Shown here: positions 22,251 to 32,995 of the stretch, one piece after another
Layout of the letters: each line of letters starts with the position of its first letter
Numbering within the stretch: position 1 is the first letter of the stretch
Origin: Tubulanus polymorphus
Lineage: Eukaryota; Nemertea; Palaeonemertea; Tubulaniformes; Tubulanidae
Assembly (NCBI RefSeq): GCF_964204645.1
Contig: NC_134029.1
Span: 12,640,850 to 12,704,849 of the forward strand
Direction: 5' to 3'
DNA length: 64,000 nt
Notes under the pieces: model-generated
The model's database searches: none
What the model was told of the DNA's origin: nothing
Seen by the model: the letters and a program-made list of their open reading frames with translations, nothing else
Program-made: the position numbers and the translations under genes

Positions 22251-24791
22251 CTAAACCACTTCGCCTAAAATTTGATGACGCTGGCGCGGTGTATTGGTAT
22301 CCTGCCATAATTCAGATATGACATGCTTATCTGTTAGCGGAGGGCGAGATAATAGGATAGCTCTATTCTGATGAATAAGGACAAAGTGAGCTGAAAACGT
22401 AACTTTCGAATAAATGATACGGCGCGCGTGGAGGGCTTGAAAGAATGATAGGCGCAACTTAGTAGGAACGGCGTAAACGATATCATTGATTCTGTTTTGT
22501 ACCAAGAAATTACTCCAGACCGCAAGCAGTTTATAATTAGGGCCGCTAGAGACTGTTAGATCGGTTATTTTCGGTGTGGTAATATGTAGGAAAGTAGGAC
22601 AAAGTACAAAATTCAATATAGGAATATGTATACAAGATGACGTATTTGACAACTCTAAGACAAGCGTAGTATGAGGTCTATATATAAATGTCATATGCAG
22701 TTTCCGAATAACCGTAATAATACCAATCAGTAGCAAAAGTGCACACAGGCCATAAAGCGCATATTGAACAAGAGTGTGTACATCTATAGCAAGAGTGTTA
22801 GAAGTGGTTTCAATTACTCGACCTTTGAAGTGAAATTCAGGAATATCTGTGGCCGCTTTAGCCGAATGAAAATTTTGTAGAACAGCTATGGCCGTGGCCA
22901 TGGATCGTAACCGGAACTGCTGGTAGACTACAATCAAAAATAAAACACCGACGCAACCAAGCGCTGCCGAAGCGATGTAAGTGTCCCAGCCCTGACCAGA
23001 CATGTCTATAGCAATGTCACCTGAGGCGAAGGAGTCAGCTAAAGTTTTGTATATATTATTATCCGAGTTTATAGCTTTGGCTATACGTTTCAGACTCAAG
23101 TGTTCAGATTTATCATTAGCTAGCAGCGAAGTCATTGAATGATTGTAAATATTAAACTCGGGAGGTGTGAACACCATAGGTTTATCGTATCGCGTATTAG
23201 CATAAATAGTCTGATGTAGCGTTTCGTCGAAAAAAGATTGTATGACTGCTAAATTGATCGGATGAATCTTAGTTATGTTAGATTTAGGACGACAAGCATT
23301 TAAGCGCGGTCTAAGTTGTAAAGCCTGAGTGTGAACTCGACACAGACATGGAATATGTAGCATACAAAAATTGCAGCCTTTAAGTTGTTTTTCTGATTTA
23401 TCACAAGACAAGCGTATAGACGGAATTTTATAAACGAGCAGTTCCGAAGGATTAAGTTCCATAATAAGTGGTTTTACATTGGATAATTGTACCCGAAAGT
23501 CACAGAGATCAAGGATCTTGGATTTGCGACCTATGAACAACAATGACGAACAAGATAATTCGGTAAAAGACGTGAGCGCTTTGTTTAGCGGGCATTGATA
23601 AGCTGAGCCTATTTTAGTACATGATTGTAAATCCGATGATGAGAAATCTGAATAAAACTGTAAATCTTTGGAGGCGATAAAGTAAGGAGGCAGATCTAGT
23701 AGCTGCGTGGAATGATCCGAACTATCATTTATCGGAACCGGAAAAGAAGTAATTTTATATAGTTGTAGACTAGGTTCCAGTGACGTAATAGGAAACTTGA
23801 TACCGATAACAATAGCTGAGCCATTTCTAGTGAAGACGATCTCGGCCAAATCATAATAATATTGAGGATCCTTTTCTGCCAATATAAAACCATGGTAATC
23901 TGAAGCAAGTTCAGCATTAATCCTAAAAATGGTGTCTTTGATAATATTTTGCGGTATCAGAGCTGGAGATAATTTACCTCTAAGTAATTCGTATACAGCC
24001 TGCTTTATTTCAAGTAATTGTAATTCGGCCTGTTGACTTGCTTCGACATAATTGGTGTACAAGACATTAATTTCTTCGGATGCTTTGGTAAGTTCATTTG
24101 TTGTATCCTGGAAGCGTGTGTACAAATCGGATATTGCTTTGTGATTAGACTTGATACCCCTAAATGCTAGATCAGTACGTTTGGACGAGGTTGCCATATA
24201 CGAGGATAAATGCTTGCCATGGCGCTCAAATGTGGAAGCCATTTTTCGAGTGCGCTTATTGAGGGCATTGATGTGTTGTGCAAGGAGCTCTACATCATGA
24301 AGGGTGGCCGTGCCAAAAAGAGTACGCGAAAGCTGACCAATGAATCCTAAAATAGCAGTGCGACGGCTTCGAGACTTTCCCATAGGTTTAGCCTGTACAG
24401 GGACCAAGTCCTGTATCAACTTATCTGTATGCTCGATGTGACTGTTTAACCTAGTCAGAAGCTCATTTAAATGAATGGCAGTTTTTCTTCTGAGGGAACA
24501 AACCGGACTCTCAGCGACACAATCTCCAAATACAGGCAAATTCATAGGTTCAGGCAACGAGAAGCTGAAAGTTTGAAGCCAAAATTCATTTTTCTGACCC
24601 ATTGTTCCCATATGTTGAAATATCACTCCATAATTCAATGGTTGTTCGAACGCGTGACTCGTATTGACGAAAGTAAAAACGACCAGGATAAAAAACAAAC
24701 GGACCAAGACACCTGAGGGAAAAGAAAAAAATATATATAAGGACAAGATAAGTAGGCGAAAAAGAGCGGTTGACGTCGGACCACTTAGCAC
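22251..24791 (-). CDS. env: Fusion-type envelope protein (errantivirus/baculovirus F-like)
   Basis: The open frame spans 846 codons. A hydrophobic segment ending FTFVNTSHA (about residue 47) is a likely signal peptide. A furin-type site RSRR (141-144) is followed directly by the hydrophobic TAILGFIGQLSRTLFG, the expected fusion peptide of class I F-like envelopes of gypsy errantiviruses and baculoviruses. A helical region follows (about 165-270), then a Cys-rich region. Two hydrophobic segments follow at about 604-622 and 675-697, and a further tail of ~150 residues. The frame has no ATG upstream of the signal peptide: the first codon here is GTG, and an ATG occurs only at about residue 61. 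A strong splice acceptor lies within it at 24713-24714, so env is probably translated from a spliced RNA that brings its own start. The frame is intact. Confidence 0.85.
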   Translation of the reverse strand: MLSGPTSTALFRLLILSLYIFFSFPSGVLVRLFFILVVFTFVNTSHAFEQPLNYGVIFQHMGTMGQKNEFWLQTFSFSLPEPMNLPVFGDCVAESPVCSLRRKTAIHLNELLTRLNSHIEHTDKLIQDLVPVQAKPMGKSRSRRTAILGFIGQLSRTLFGTATLHDVELLAQHINALNKRTRKMASTFERHGKHLSSYMATSSKRTDLAFRGIKSNHKAISDLYTRFQDTTNELTKASEEINVLYTNYVEASQQAELQLLEIKQAVYELLRGKLSPALIPQNIIKDTIFRINAELASDYHGFILAEKDPQYYYDLAEIVFTRNGSAIVIGIKFPITSLEPSLQLYKITSFPVPINDSSDHSTQLLDLPPYFIASKDLQFYSDFSSSDLQSCTKIGSAYQCPLNKALTSFTELSCSSLLFIGRKSKILDLCDFRVQLSNVKPLIMELNPSELLVYKIPSIRLSCDKSEKQLKGCNFCMLHIPCLCRVHTQALQLRPRLNACRPKSNITKIHPINLAVIQSFFDETLHQTIYANTRYDKPMVFTPPEFNIYNHSMTSLLANDKSEHLSLKRIAKAINSDNNIYKTLADSFASGDIAIDMSGQGWDTYIASAALGCVGVLFLIVVYQQFRLRSMATAIAVLQNFHSAKAATDIPEFHFKGRVIETTSNTLAIDVHTLVQYALYGLCALLLLIGIITVIRKLHMTFIYRPHTTLVLELSNTSSCIHIPILNFVLCPTFLHITTPKITDLTVSSGPNYKLLAVWSNFLVQNRINDIVYAVPTKLRLSFFQALHARRIIYSKVTFSAHFVLIHQNRAILLSRPPLTDKHVISELWQDTNTPRQRHQILGEVV
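24711..24745 (-). promoter_or_regulatory. Candidate splice acceptor for env mRNA
   Basis: The minus strand shows a pyrimidine-rich tract and TCAG, with the exon beginning at 24712 just before the signal peptide codons. Phase requires one base from the upstream exon. A GT in the early gag codons (near 30170) would satisfy phase but is a weak donor, so the donor is unresolved. Confidence 0.5.
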
Positions 24792-25077
24792 AGTTGAACC
24801 CTACTAGTTCTTATACTAAATATAATGATTCAAATCCTACATGTCAAGGCACACATTTAAGTTTACGAGACACAAATATGGAGATAATGGGTTCAACATT
24901 GAAAAGGTCGAATCAGCCTGAATCGAAGTGTATATAATCAGTTTAATTTATTTTCGCAAATATGAGGTGTTAAATTTGATTGAATGGGAAGAAATTTACT
25001 TTTGATGATGTAGCCAAACAAATTAGGTTTATAATGAGCTGAGAGCACTGAGATTTAAGTCAAGTCAGCACTGAGAT
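24792..25077. other. pol-env spacer
   Basis: About 286 bp between the pol stop and the env open frame, AT-rich, no feature beyond a duplicated 'agcactgagatttaag' at about 25044-25081. Confidence 0.5.
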
Positions 25078-28000
25078 TTAAGTTGTGGCTGTTCTTTTGA
25101 AACATGAGCGCTTTCTACGTTTACCATCTAGCGTATGTGTACGGAAGTATTCCCGTTTTGCGTCCTCATTCAAATCGGTATCGGAAACCCAGGAAGGTTT
25201 GGAACCACACGACCACTTAACATAGAAAAGCCTTTTGCCTTGCGCGTGCTTCATTCTAAGAATTTTATCGATGTTGTAATAAGTATCATCGGGTTGTGAC
25301 ACTGCTTGATTAGCCTTTACAACTGTACTCTTAGGTTCAGAATTCTTAACAGTTGGCTTTCTAACTGGAGGCAACTGTTCTTTCGGTTGTGTTTGTTTAC
25401 TATCATCATCCTTAGACAAAGACTTATGTGGTTTGTCAGGCTCATTTCGCAGACTAGGATAATCCTGCCTGTCAAAATACGGTTTTAAACGCGCAGCATT
25501 GACTGGCGATGGATGATGTTTGTCATCAAAGCACAATCGCAGTCTGTAAGTGAAATTCTTACCGACATGAGATATATAATAAGGCCCTACAAACTTGTTA
25601 GTGAGCTTACGCGATCGACCTTTAGCTACTTTTTCGTTCTTAAGCAACACTTTGTCACCTAATTTATATCTCGGTTCTTGAACTTTTCTGTCATAAAGTC
25701 TCTTGTTCTTAGCCTGCGCTGCCGCATTTTGCTTATTCGCTATCGACTTAACCATTTCTAATTGCGTCTTGAGTTTGTCAATGTGTTCTGTTACAGGTTT
25801 AGGCAGATTTTCTTTTGGAATCAAAGATGTATCTATAGGCAATGGCATCTGTTTGCCGAAAACTACATGATATGGCGCAAAACCAGTTGAGGCATTAGGC
25901 GAAGCTCTCAGAGCCATTAACACACTGGGTAGAATCTGAGGCCAGTCAGATTGATCCTCTTTGATATGAGCACGGAAGATCTGACCTATCGATCGATTGG
26001 TTCGTTCGCATGCACTATTTGTTTGAGGATGATAGCTGGAAGTGGCCGTGCGAGTGACCTGAAACAACTCACAGACAGACGAGACGAGACTAGACATAAA
26101 ATTTCTACCACGATCTGATACTAGGGAGCGTGGAGCGCCGTATCTGGAGAATATTTCGTTGTATAGTACCTTAGCTACTTCCGATGCTTCTTGAGATTTA
26201 AGTGCAAAGGCTTCACACCACCTAGAATAACTGTCAACTAAAAGCAAGATATGTTTCTCACCAGAGGGAGCCTCTGTCAAAGGTCCTAGAAAGTCCATAT
26301 GCCACCGCACAAAAGTATCCTCTACCGGCATGTTCGTTAATGGCGGTGGTTTATGATGGGTACTTGATTTTGCTGTTTGACAACGGTCACACGACTGCAC
26401 ATATTGAGTTACATCGCGGAACATATACTGCCAGTAATATTTATGACGCATTTTATTGTATGTTTTCTGTATACCATTATGCCCTCCACCTGCTTTACAG
26501 TCGTGGTAGGATAGCAGGACATCCTGCCGCATGGCTTTAGGAACAACTAACACTGGAAGTGCATCTGGGAAATCCCGAGATTTAGGAAAATTCCTATACA
26601 ATAGACCGTCATAAATATGGAAAGAATCAGCGTGTGCTATCAAGCGCTGGGCTCCAGACTTGTCTTGAGGAAGCGCACCTGACTCTAAATAATCAATTAA
26701 GGGTCTGCATTCGAGGCATGAACGTTGAAGGTTTTGTAAATCAACACTATCCAAAGCATTGACACAGATCGGCAAACTGGTGTTCTCAGACGCATAAGTG
26801 AACTCAAACTCGAGCGTCTCACGAACTGCAGTTGAAGCAACATTGCTAGGCGAAGGGAAATCATCATGATCTGAATCATCGACAATATCAGGATATGGCC
26901 TACGAGAGACTATGTCCGCATTTACATTCTTCTTCCCAGGCCTGTGTACAATGTTAAATTCGTAAGCCTGTAACTTAGTTGCCCACCGCGCTACACGGGT
27001 ATTTTGATCCTTTGCTTTACTGATATAGGTTAGAGACATGTGATCGGTGTATATAGTAAACGGTTTATTTGATAGATATTCTCGATATGTATCGATACCA
27101 ACTACAATCGCGAGCCCTTCCTTATCTCTCGTATCCCAACGCCGTTGTGTAGGTGAGAGGGATTTTCCTCCATATGCAATGACACGTTCATGTCCCGCAT
27201 CATCTCGCTGACCCAAAATGTAACTGATAGCTGTATCCGAAGCATCCATACAAAGGAAAAATTCTTTGTTGGGATCAGGATAAGCTAAGATAGGCGGCGA
27301 AACTAAATGAGTTTTCAGCTCCAGAAAGGCTGCTTGATGGTCCGTAGTCCAAACAAACTTACTGTCTTTCTCTAGAAGCGGAGTGAGCCGAGTTGTTATG
27401 AGCGAATAGTTTTGAACAAATCGCCTATAAAAATTGCAGAGTCCTAAGAACGCGCGTAATTCTGTCTTGGTAGTGGGTGCTGGGAATGAATTTATCACCT
27501 CGCACTTGGCAGGATCAGCCTCTACCCCTTTATCAGAAAATATGTATCCTAGAAAATGTACTCGACTTTGCGCAAACTTGCATTTCGATGGCTTCAACGT
27601 TAAATTAGCTACTCTGAGTCTATCAAAAATTAATCTTAAATGTTCTAAATGCTCCTCAAACGATTTCGAGTAGACTAGAATGTCGTCCACATAGACTAAA
27701 CAGAAGGACCAATGAAATCCTCGCAATACCTCATTCATAGTCATTTGAAAAGTAGCCGGACTATTTTTCAACCCGAAAGGTAACCTCTTAAACATGTAAC
27801 AACCTGCCTGACTCACAAAACTACTTTTGTGCATGGTCTCGGGGTCGAGTTTAAGTTGCCAAAAACCCGAGGTCATATCAAGGCTTGAGAACAGAGTCAC
27901 GTTAGACTCACCAATTGAGTCAATTACGTCTGGAAGTGAAGGTAATGGAAACGCAACAGTTTTAGTAATACGATTCAATGCCCTATAGTCAACAGCAAAT

Positions 28001-29136
28001 CTATATTCGCCGTTTTTCTTTTTTACCATGACCACAGGGGATTGAAAGGGTGAATTTGAGGGTGCTATTATATCGGCTTGAAGCATTTCATTAATCTGTC
28101 TTTCCTCCTCCTTTCTCATCTCTGGAGGTTTCCGGTATGGGCCTTGAGTACACGGAGGATTATCCCCTGTATCAATTTTATGTTGACCCATACTTGTATG
28201 ACCTAGTTCATGCAAATTGGTTGAAAACCTATCACGATATTGTTCCAGAAGAGATTTTAATTTCGATTTTTGTTCTTCATTTAGATTCGAGTCTGATAAA
28301 TCAAATTCTATCGGGTCTACTGTAGGTTTCGAAGCCTCGGGTGCGAACTTCAGAAAATCGCTAGTATCATGAGGTGGTAGATTGACTGAAGAAACAGAAG
28401 CAGTACCCTGCCGATCTTCTAAGGGCGTAAAAGGACATGATTCATCCAAATGTGAGACATGTGCTATAACTGTACCTTTCTTGACCGAAATCGATTTTTT
28501 AGTAGGATTGATTAACCTCATACGGGATGAACCTTTCGTAACTTTCACAAGACACCTAGCTCCACTAAAATTATCATTAACTAATTCGGGCAATGGCGAA
28601 AGTAAAACTACCGAGTGATTTAAGAATTTAGGTATTTCTACAGGTATATCTATTTCTGATTTAGGTGGCAATCGGATATGACTTTTTGTTTTAGCGGTAG
28701 GTCCCTGTATTGTAATTGGTAACACATGGATTCCAGTGTCCTCATTCTGAATCAAAAAGCATTTATTTTTGAAATCTAATGTTCCGCCCTTTTCAGTCAT
28801 AAAATCCAAACCAATGATTAAATTATGATGCAGTTTATCGAAAACGTGAAACTTAAACGTTTGTGGATTATGAATCCCTGGAAACATTATGGGCAAATCA
28901 ATGACACCAGCTACGGGAATATGCTCACCACCCACGCCGACAACTTGCTGAATATTTGAGGGATTTAGCTTACAGTTAGCATACTTAGTTTTGTTTAAGA
29001 AATTTCTAGATATACAACTTATACTGGCTCCACTGTCTAGTAATGCTCCTACACGTTGATTACCTATAAACACCATGGTGACATTACGCTCTAAATGAGC
29101 CACCAATGCGATGTCGGCTTGAGGGTGCCCATCCAA
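25078..29136 (-). CDS. pol: Gypsy Pol: protease, RT, RNase H, integrase with chromodomain
   Basis: The frame has 1352 codons. Aspartic protease: LLDSGAS, D34. RT: LSSLDMTSGFWQLKL block, FGLKNSP and YVDD at 482-485. RNase H: D631, E673, D698 and D741. Integrase zinc finger H878/H886/C916/C919. Catalytic D948, D1008 and E1044, with exactly 35 residues between the last two. GPY/F module at about 1184 (VGPYY), and a C-terminal chromodomain at about 1287-1335 (YNIDKILRMKH, LFYVKWSCGSKPSW). All catalytic residues are present. No ATG opens the frame: the first codon listed is TTG, it is in the same frame as gag, and only one TAG (29167-29169) separates them. Pol is therefore probably made as a Gag-Pol readthrough product. 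Confidence 0.95.
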   Translation of the reverse strand: MDGHPQADIALVAHLERNVTMVFIGNQRVGALLDSGASISCISRNFLNKTKYANCKLNPSNIQQVVGVGGEHIPVAGVIDLPIMFPGIHNPQTFKFHVFDKLHHNLIIGLDFMTEKGGTLDFKNKCFLIQNEDTGIHVLPITIQGPTAKTKSHIRLPPKSEIDIPVEIPKFLNHSVVLLSPLPELVNDNFSGARCLVKVTKGSSRMRLINPTKKSISVKKGTVIAHVSHLDESCPFTPLEDRQGTASVSSVNLPPHDTSDFLKFAPEASKPTVDPIEFDLSDSNLNEEQKSKLKSLLEQYRDRFSTNLHELGHTSMGQHKIDTGDNPPCTQGPYRKPPEMRKEEERQINEMLQADIIAPSNSPFQSPVVMVKKKNGEYRFAVDYRALNRITKTVAFPLPSLPDVIDSIGESNVTLFSSLDMTSGFWQLKLDPETMHKSSFVSQAGCYMFKRLPFGLKNSPATFQMTMNEVLRGFHWSFCLVYVDDILVYSKSFEEHLEHLRLIFDRLRVANLTLKPSKCKFAQSRVHFLGYIFSDKGVEADPAKCEVINSFPAPTTKTELRAFLGLCNFYRRFVQNYSLITTRLTPLLEKDSKFVWTTDHQAAFLELKTHLVSPPILAYPDPNKEFFLCMDASDTAISYILGQRDDAGHERVIAYGGKSLSPTQRRWDTRDKEGLAIVVGIDTYREYLSNKPFTIYTDHMSLTYISKAKDQNTRVARWATKLQAYEFNIVHRPGKKNVNADIVSRRPYPDIVDDSDHDDFPSPSNVASTAVRETLEFEFTYASENTSLPICVNALDSVDLQNLQRSCLECRPLIDYLESGALPQDKSGAQRLIAHADSFHIYDGLLYRNFPKSRDFPDALPVLVVPKAMRQDVLLSYHDCKAGGGHNGIQKTYNKMRHKYYWQYMFRDVTQYVQSCDRCQTAKSSTHHKPPPLTNMPVEDTFVRWHMDFLGPLTEAPSGEKHILLLVDSYSRWCEAFALKSQEASEVAKVLYNEIFSRYGAPRSLVSDRGRNFMSSLVSSVCELFQVTRTATSSYHPQTNSACERTNRSIGQIFRAHIKEDQSDWPQILPSVLMALRASPNASTGFAPYHVVFGKQMPLPIDTSLIPKENLPKPVTEHIDKLKTQLEMVKSIANKQNAAAQAKNKRLYDRKVQEPRYKLGDKVLLKNEKVAKGRSRKLTNKFVGPYYISHVGKNFTYRLRLCFDDKHHPSPVNAARLKPYFDRQDYPSLRNEPDKPHKSLSKDDDSKQTQPKEQLPPVRKPTVKNSEPKSTVVKANQAVSQPDDTYYNIDKILRMKHAQGKRLFYVKWSCGSKPSWVSDTDLNEDAKREYFRTHTLDGKRRKRSCFKRTATT

Positions 29137-29166
29137 AAATTCAGTTTCCTGGACAGGCGCGAATTC

Positions 29167-30210
29167 CTATGCGTGATACGAATTGCTATACGATTTTATA
29201 CAAACTTTTTCTAAGTGACCTGGCTTTCTACATTTCGTACAAAAATGATCTTGAGCAGAACACTCTGATCGAAGCCTGCATTGGCCACCACAATAAAAAC
29301 ACCTACCATAACGGTCCTTCTTTACAGGATAATCGTTTGGTCGCCTGCGTGATGAGTTTTCATGGCTGTACGCACGTCGTGGATTGACCTGCGGATTACT
29401 GTGTTGACGCTGGTAGTAGTCGTCTCTCCGTAACTGCATTCCGTCGATGCGCTTTTCGAGGCTACAGATCATATTTACGATATGATTGAACTCCTCCTTG
29501 TTTGTCTGACTAGTTGCTGCTACTGCTGCAGTAGGCTGTGTAGCCATAGTCGCTTCCAATCGTAAGGCTATTGCCCTAAGCTCCAGCAACGATTTTGGCG
29601 GGTTTACTACGACATAAGGTCTGAGCTTCTCGTTTAACCCATTTATCGCAAGATGCACCACCTCTCTGGTTCCACAGGACGATTCAGTAGCGGCTTTTTC
29701 CACGCGGTCTAGATAAGCCTTAGTGGATTCACCACTGTCTTGTCGCATACCCGACAATAGCACATCCATCACGGGCCGATACCGTGATTGCAGAGTTTCT
29801 TTAAGCACATCAATATCCTCCTGGTCACTATCTGATAGTGCGCTTATCACAGTTTCAACCGACGGAGATAAATTTGAAATTAAGTAATATGGTTGTAACG
29901 ACACTGGGACCTGATTGTGTTTGGCCCATCGTTCAAACTGACGCAACCAAGCGTCCACGTTTCCCACTCCGTCAAATTTTGACACATTCTGTTTGATATT
30001 AATCCTAGGACTAGAATCCACACTTTGCTGAGTATTCAGCATCGCGGCCGCCGTAGTGTTTATATCTCCTTGTGTACTGGTGGTGCTCATATCGTCTCGA
30101 GCACTTTCGTTGTCAATTTCAGATACAAGTTCTCGTTGTGGATGACCTGTTATAGGTGTGTTGGATCTACCACGAAGTTGGTAGTCTCTATGGTTTCCTG
30201 GTTGTGGCAT
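29167..30210 (-). CDS. gag: Gypsy Gag
   Basis: It has 347 residues from an ATG at 30210, about 25 bp inside the 5' LTR border. The central retrotransposon-gag region spans about residues 75-215 (FDGVGNVDAWLRQFERWAKH, YLISNLS and ALRLEA). Two zinc knuckles lie near the C-terminus. The second (residues 324-337) is a perfect CX2CX4HX4C; the first (304-317) has Arg in place of the His. It forms the particle and packages the element RNA. The stop is TAG followed by GAA in frame with pol. Confidence 0.92.
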   Translation of the reverse strand: MPQPGNHRDYQLRGRSNTPITGHPQRELVSEIDNESARDDMSTTSTQGDINTTAAAMLNTQQSVDSSPRINIKQNVSKFDGVGNVDAWLRQFERWAKHNQVPVSLQPYYLISNLSPSVETVISALSDSDQEDIDVLKETLQSRYRPVMDVLLSGMRQDSGESTKAYLDRVEKAATESSCGTREVVHLAINGLNEKLRPYVVVNPPKSLLELRAIALRLEATMATQPTAAVAATSQTNKEEFNHIVNMICSLEKRIDGMQLRRDDYYQRQHSNPQVNPRRAYSHENSSRRRPNDYPVKKDRYGRCFYCGGQCRLRSECSAQDHFCTKCRKPGHLEKVCIKSYSNSYHA

Positions 30211-30214
30211 CAGA

Positions 30215-30234
30215 ATCGGACGTTCTCCACCAAT
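30215..30234 (-). promoter_or_regulatory. Putative primer-binding site
   Basis: Two bases inside the 5' LTR on the minus strand is TGGTGGAGAACGTCCGATTC. It starts with the TGG expected to pair with a tRNA CCA end. I could not assign the tRNA. Confidence 0.45.
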
Positions 30235-30832
30235 TGTAACGTCGTTAATATATTTGTGACTTTCTTAGTATCACTTGTGATAGGGGAAATCTAGCTAAGT
30301 AGAGCGACAACCAAAGAAACACGTAAACACCTGAAATTCCGAGAGGAGAAGCAATGTTAGTTTATTGAACCATCAGATGAAACTGACCATTTTCGGACAG
30401 TTCTCAACCTTGATGGTTTTGGCTCCTCCCCTTGGATCAGGGCACATACTCAAAATCTCATTGGCTAAGGGTCTCGTTACCCTGGCGATTTGTGTTGTGT
30501 TAGTTTGTGAGCACCAAACATTTGGAGTAATTATCAACGTATTGTCTTAAAGATTTGCTCGACTAGTTTTGTCGAGCTGTGAACAATATGTGTCCAGACA
30601 GTTCGTCTCTCTTTTAAAACAAAGGACAGATGTCATAAAGTTATATACGCTTTATACTAGATGTAACTTGAAAGAAATACACTTTCTAAAAAAATAATAA
30701 TTCAAGGAAATTGTCATCATAATTAGAAAGCTGAACTAACGCTGATTAAAACTATGTCCAATATGATGTATGTAACATATATAATTGATGAATAACGTAT
30801 AGAAATGAATTAGTAAAATAGAGCTTGTTATA
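30235..30832 (-). repeat. 5' LTR of gypsy element
   Basis: It is 598 bp. On the minus strand it starts TATAACAAGC and ends CGTTACA. A TATAAAG box lies at 30656-30650 and an AATAAA poly(A) signal at 30366-30361. It matches the other LTR except for one base and the 273-bp expansion there. Confidence 0.93.
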
Positions 30833-30836
30833 ACAG

Positions 30837-32995
30837 CCTACTTTTGACTGAAACCCGTATGTGATCGTGCGGGAACGCCTTTACTAAAGGTAAAACCATT
30901 TCATGATGACACGAAACATCGAACGGTAAACGGTAGGCTACAACCATGATACGATATCACCAATAAAGATAGATCATTTTAATTCAATTTTACCAGAGTT
31001 GTTTATTGGAGGAAAATTATCATTGTTAAGTACGCCGAGAACAACCATGTTGTATTATCGATTGTAAAATTCGATTCGGCTATATTCTAATATAAGTTTT
31101 CTTTTTAGGACGCCTTTCCCGCCTGCTGTGCACTCTTACGCACTCGGCAGAGATTCGCTTTGTAATGCGCGCCGGGAAAAAATACCTTTATTATCTTTTC
31201 CATGCGTTAAACAACAGTGATTGAATTTATGCGTTGTTTGTCGTAAATTGCAACACTTCAAAGGCCGTACCGTCGTGAGGTTAAATGAACAATCCAATAG
31301 GAATAGTCTTGGGAAACCAAGATCCAAACGATGTACGTAAAGCCAAACAAACAAAAAGACAAACAATCATCAGCCGGCCTCAGTGACACCAATGCCGGCA
31401 TCGCTCTCTTCGACGTTTTGCATGCGTACCTGCATCAGAGCTTGGAGCTCTAAGATCAGAGGGTCTTGCAATTGCATTCAGAAAAATCGTTCTGTTTTTG
31501 TTTTCATTATTCAGTGGGGCCTTACAGTTCATGCGTAAAAATCGGTTTTTGTATCCAAATCTTGATTGATATAAATATCTTGGCTGGGACATGGATGGAA
31601 AACATCAGAATAAACTAGTTTCATCTTTTTAACAGAATCGCATCAATGAGGTTTAACAGTACAAATAGCCTAGGCTAAATCGTTCGGCAGAAAATAAATT
31701 CATTTTCAGGAATAAAATCGTACTAGACAAATAGACCTTTAAATCTGTGGTCCTCCCAATCAACATCGTCATAGAAGATTTGCCGGCAGATGTAAAACAT
31801 TGTAACCACTTAATACCACAGTATAATCTACCAATGCTTCAAGGCCCACGGGCCTCTTGTGTTGATTGTCATAGTTAACATCATAAATAGCACCACCCGC
31901 GGGTTGATTATGAACTATACGCACAGAGTGAAAGAAAAATGGATGACAATTCCGCTAACTATTACGGCTAATTTGTGCTCCTTTTTTCAATAAGTCACTT
32001 CTCAGGTCGTTATATGTATACTTAAGTTTCTTCTGGTTAAAAAATCGTGGAAAGTACAATTTTGATGGCATTTGCCCTTTAATCATTCGTATGCTTAATG
32101 CACTACCCTTAAAGCTATTTCTAGCACACTCAAATGCAATTTCAGTAGTCTATGATTTCACTGCTAATGGGCGAATTGAACGGATTAAGCAAAAATATAT
32201 TTCGTAATCAGTTTTTTTTATGGTGCGCGAAGTTGAAAGCCGTGGGTTTCATATCTTTTTTTAGAAATTTACCAAAAAGTTTCAGAAATTCAATTTATTT
32301 GAGCAGATTTTTTTATGCAGCATCTTTAACTGTCCAAAATTACACATGTGAAAATTTAATGCTATTTGCGTCGGAAGAACTTCATATCGCCATGATCTGG
32401 CGCTTTGTTTGGAAGTAATTGGCTTTCAAAGATGAAACCACTCTAAATCTTGGTTATATAAAAGCTGGTGCGCTACACTTCATAAACAAAATGGTGGCAC
32501 AATTGAATAGGTTGATCATTTTTTTGCGTGAATACTGATTCTCAAGGCGTATGACATAATGATTTATGAAGTGCAATATGTTCGATGATTCATCTAGTCT
32601 TGATATCCCGTGCATAAGGTAACGTTGCATCAAGATATCTGACGAACATGTGGTTTCAAAATGCAGAAATTTACTTTAGTGTTCGCCACACGGCTGATTT
32701 ACTAATGATAGCATCGAATTGTAGAGTCTGATATATTTACAGGACTGGAATACTTGTTTTATCATCATTAATTGAAATCATTTTATTGACGTTCGCATCA
32801 GCGATACGTTTTCGAGTCTGATTATTTGTATTAGATTGTTAACTGCGGCACAGCAATGAGCAATCCTATCATGAATTTATCTAAAACCATGTCTTATGGT
32901 TAATTATGTTTCGTCATTAACCGGCACTGGCCTCAAATTTGAAGAACTTGGGAGCTTGTCCTGATTGGTCTGTATGATAATGAAAAACCTGAAAG
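30837..32995. other. Intron right of the gypsy element, no gene
   Basis: It contains a family V-type 3' end at 31841-31861 (GGCCC-ac-GGGCC stem and TCTTGT). No recognisable domains. 'CTGAAAGGG-TTAA' at about 32987-32999 resembles a piggyBac-type end without a convincing partner. Confidence 0.4.

Larger units (their letters stand above)
20629..30832 (-). mobile_element. Ty3/gypsy LTR retrotransposon with env, young
   Basis: This is a complete retrovirus-like element on the minus strand: LTR, gag, pol (PR-RT-RH-INT-chromodomain), env, LTR. The host duplication is ACAG (20625-20628 and 30833-30836). The LTR ends form a short inverted repeat (TGTAAC / GTTATA on the + strand). The two LTRs differ by one base (21157 C, 30490 T) over 598 aligned bases, apart from a 273-bp extra block in the left one, so the insertion is recent. 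All three reading frames are open. It sits in the ~28.7-kb COPE intron, antisense to the gene. Confidence 0.95.
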
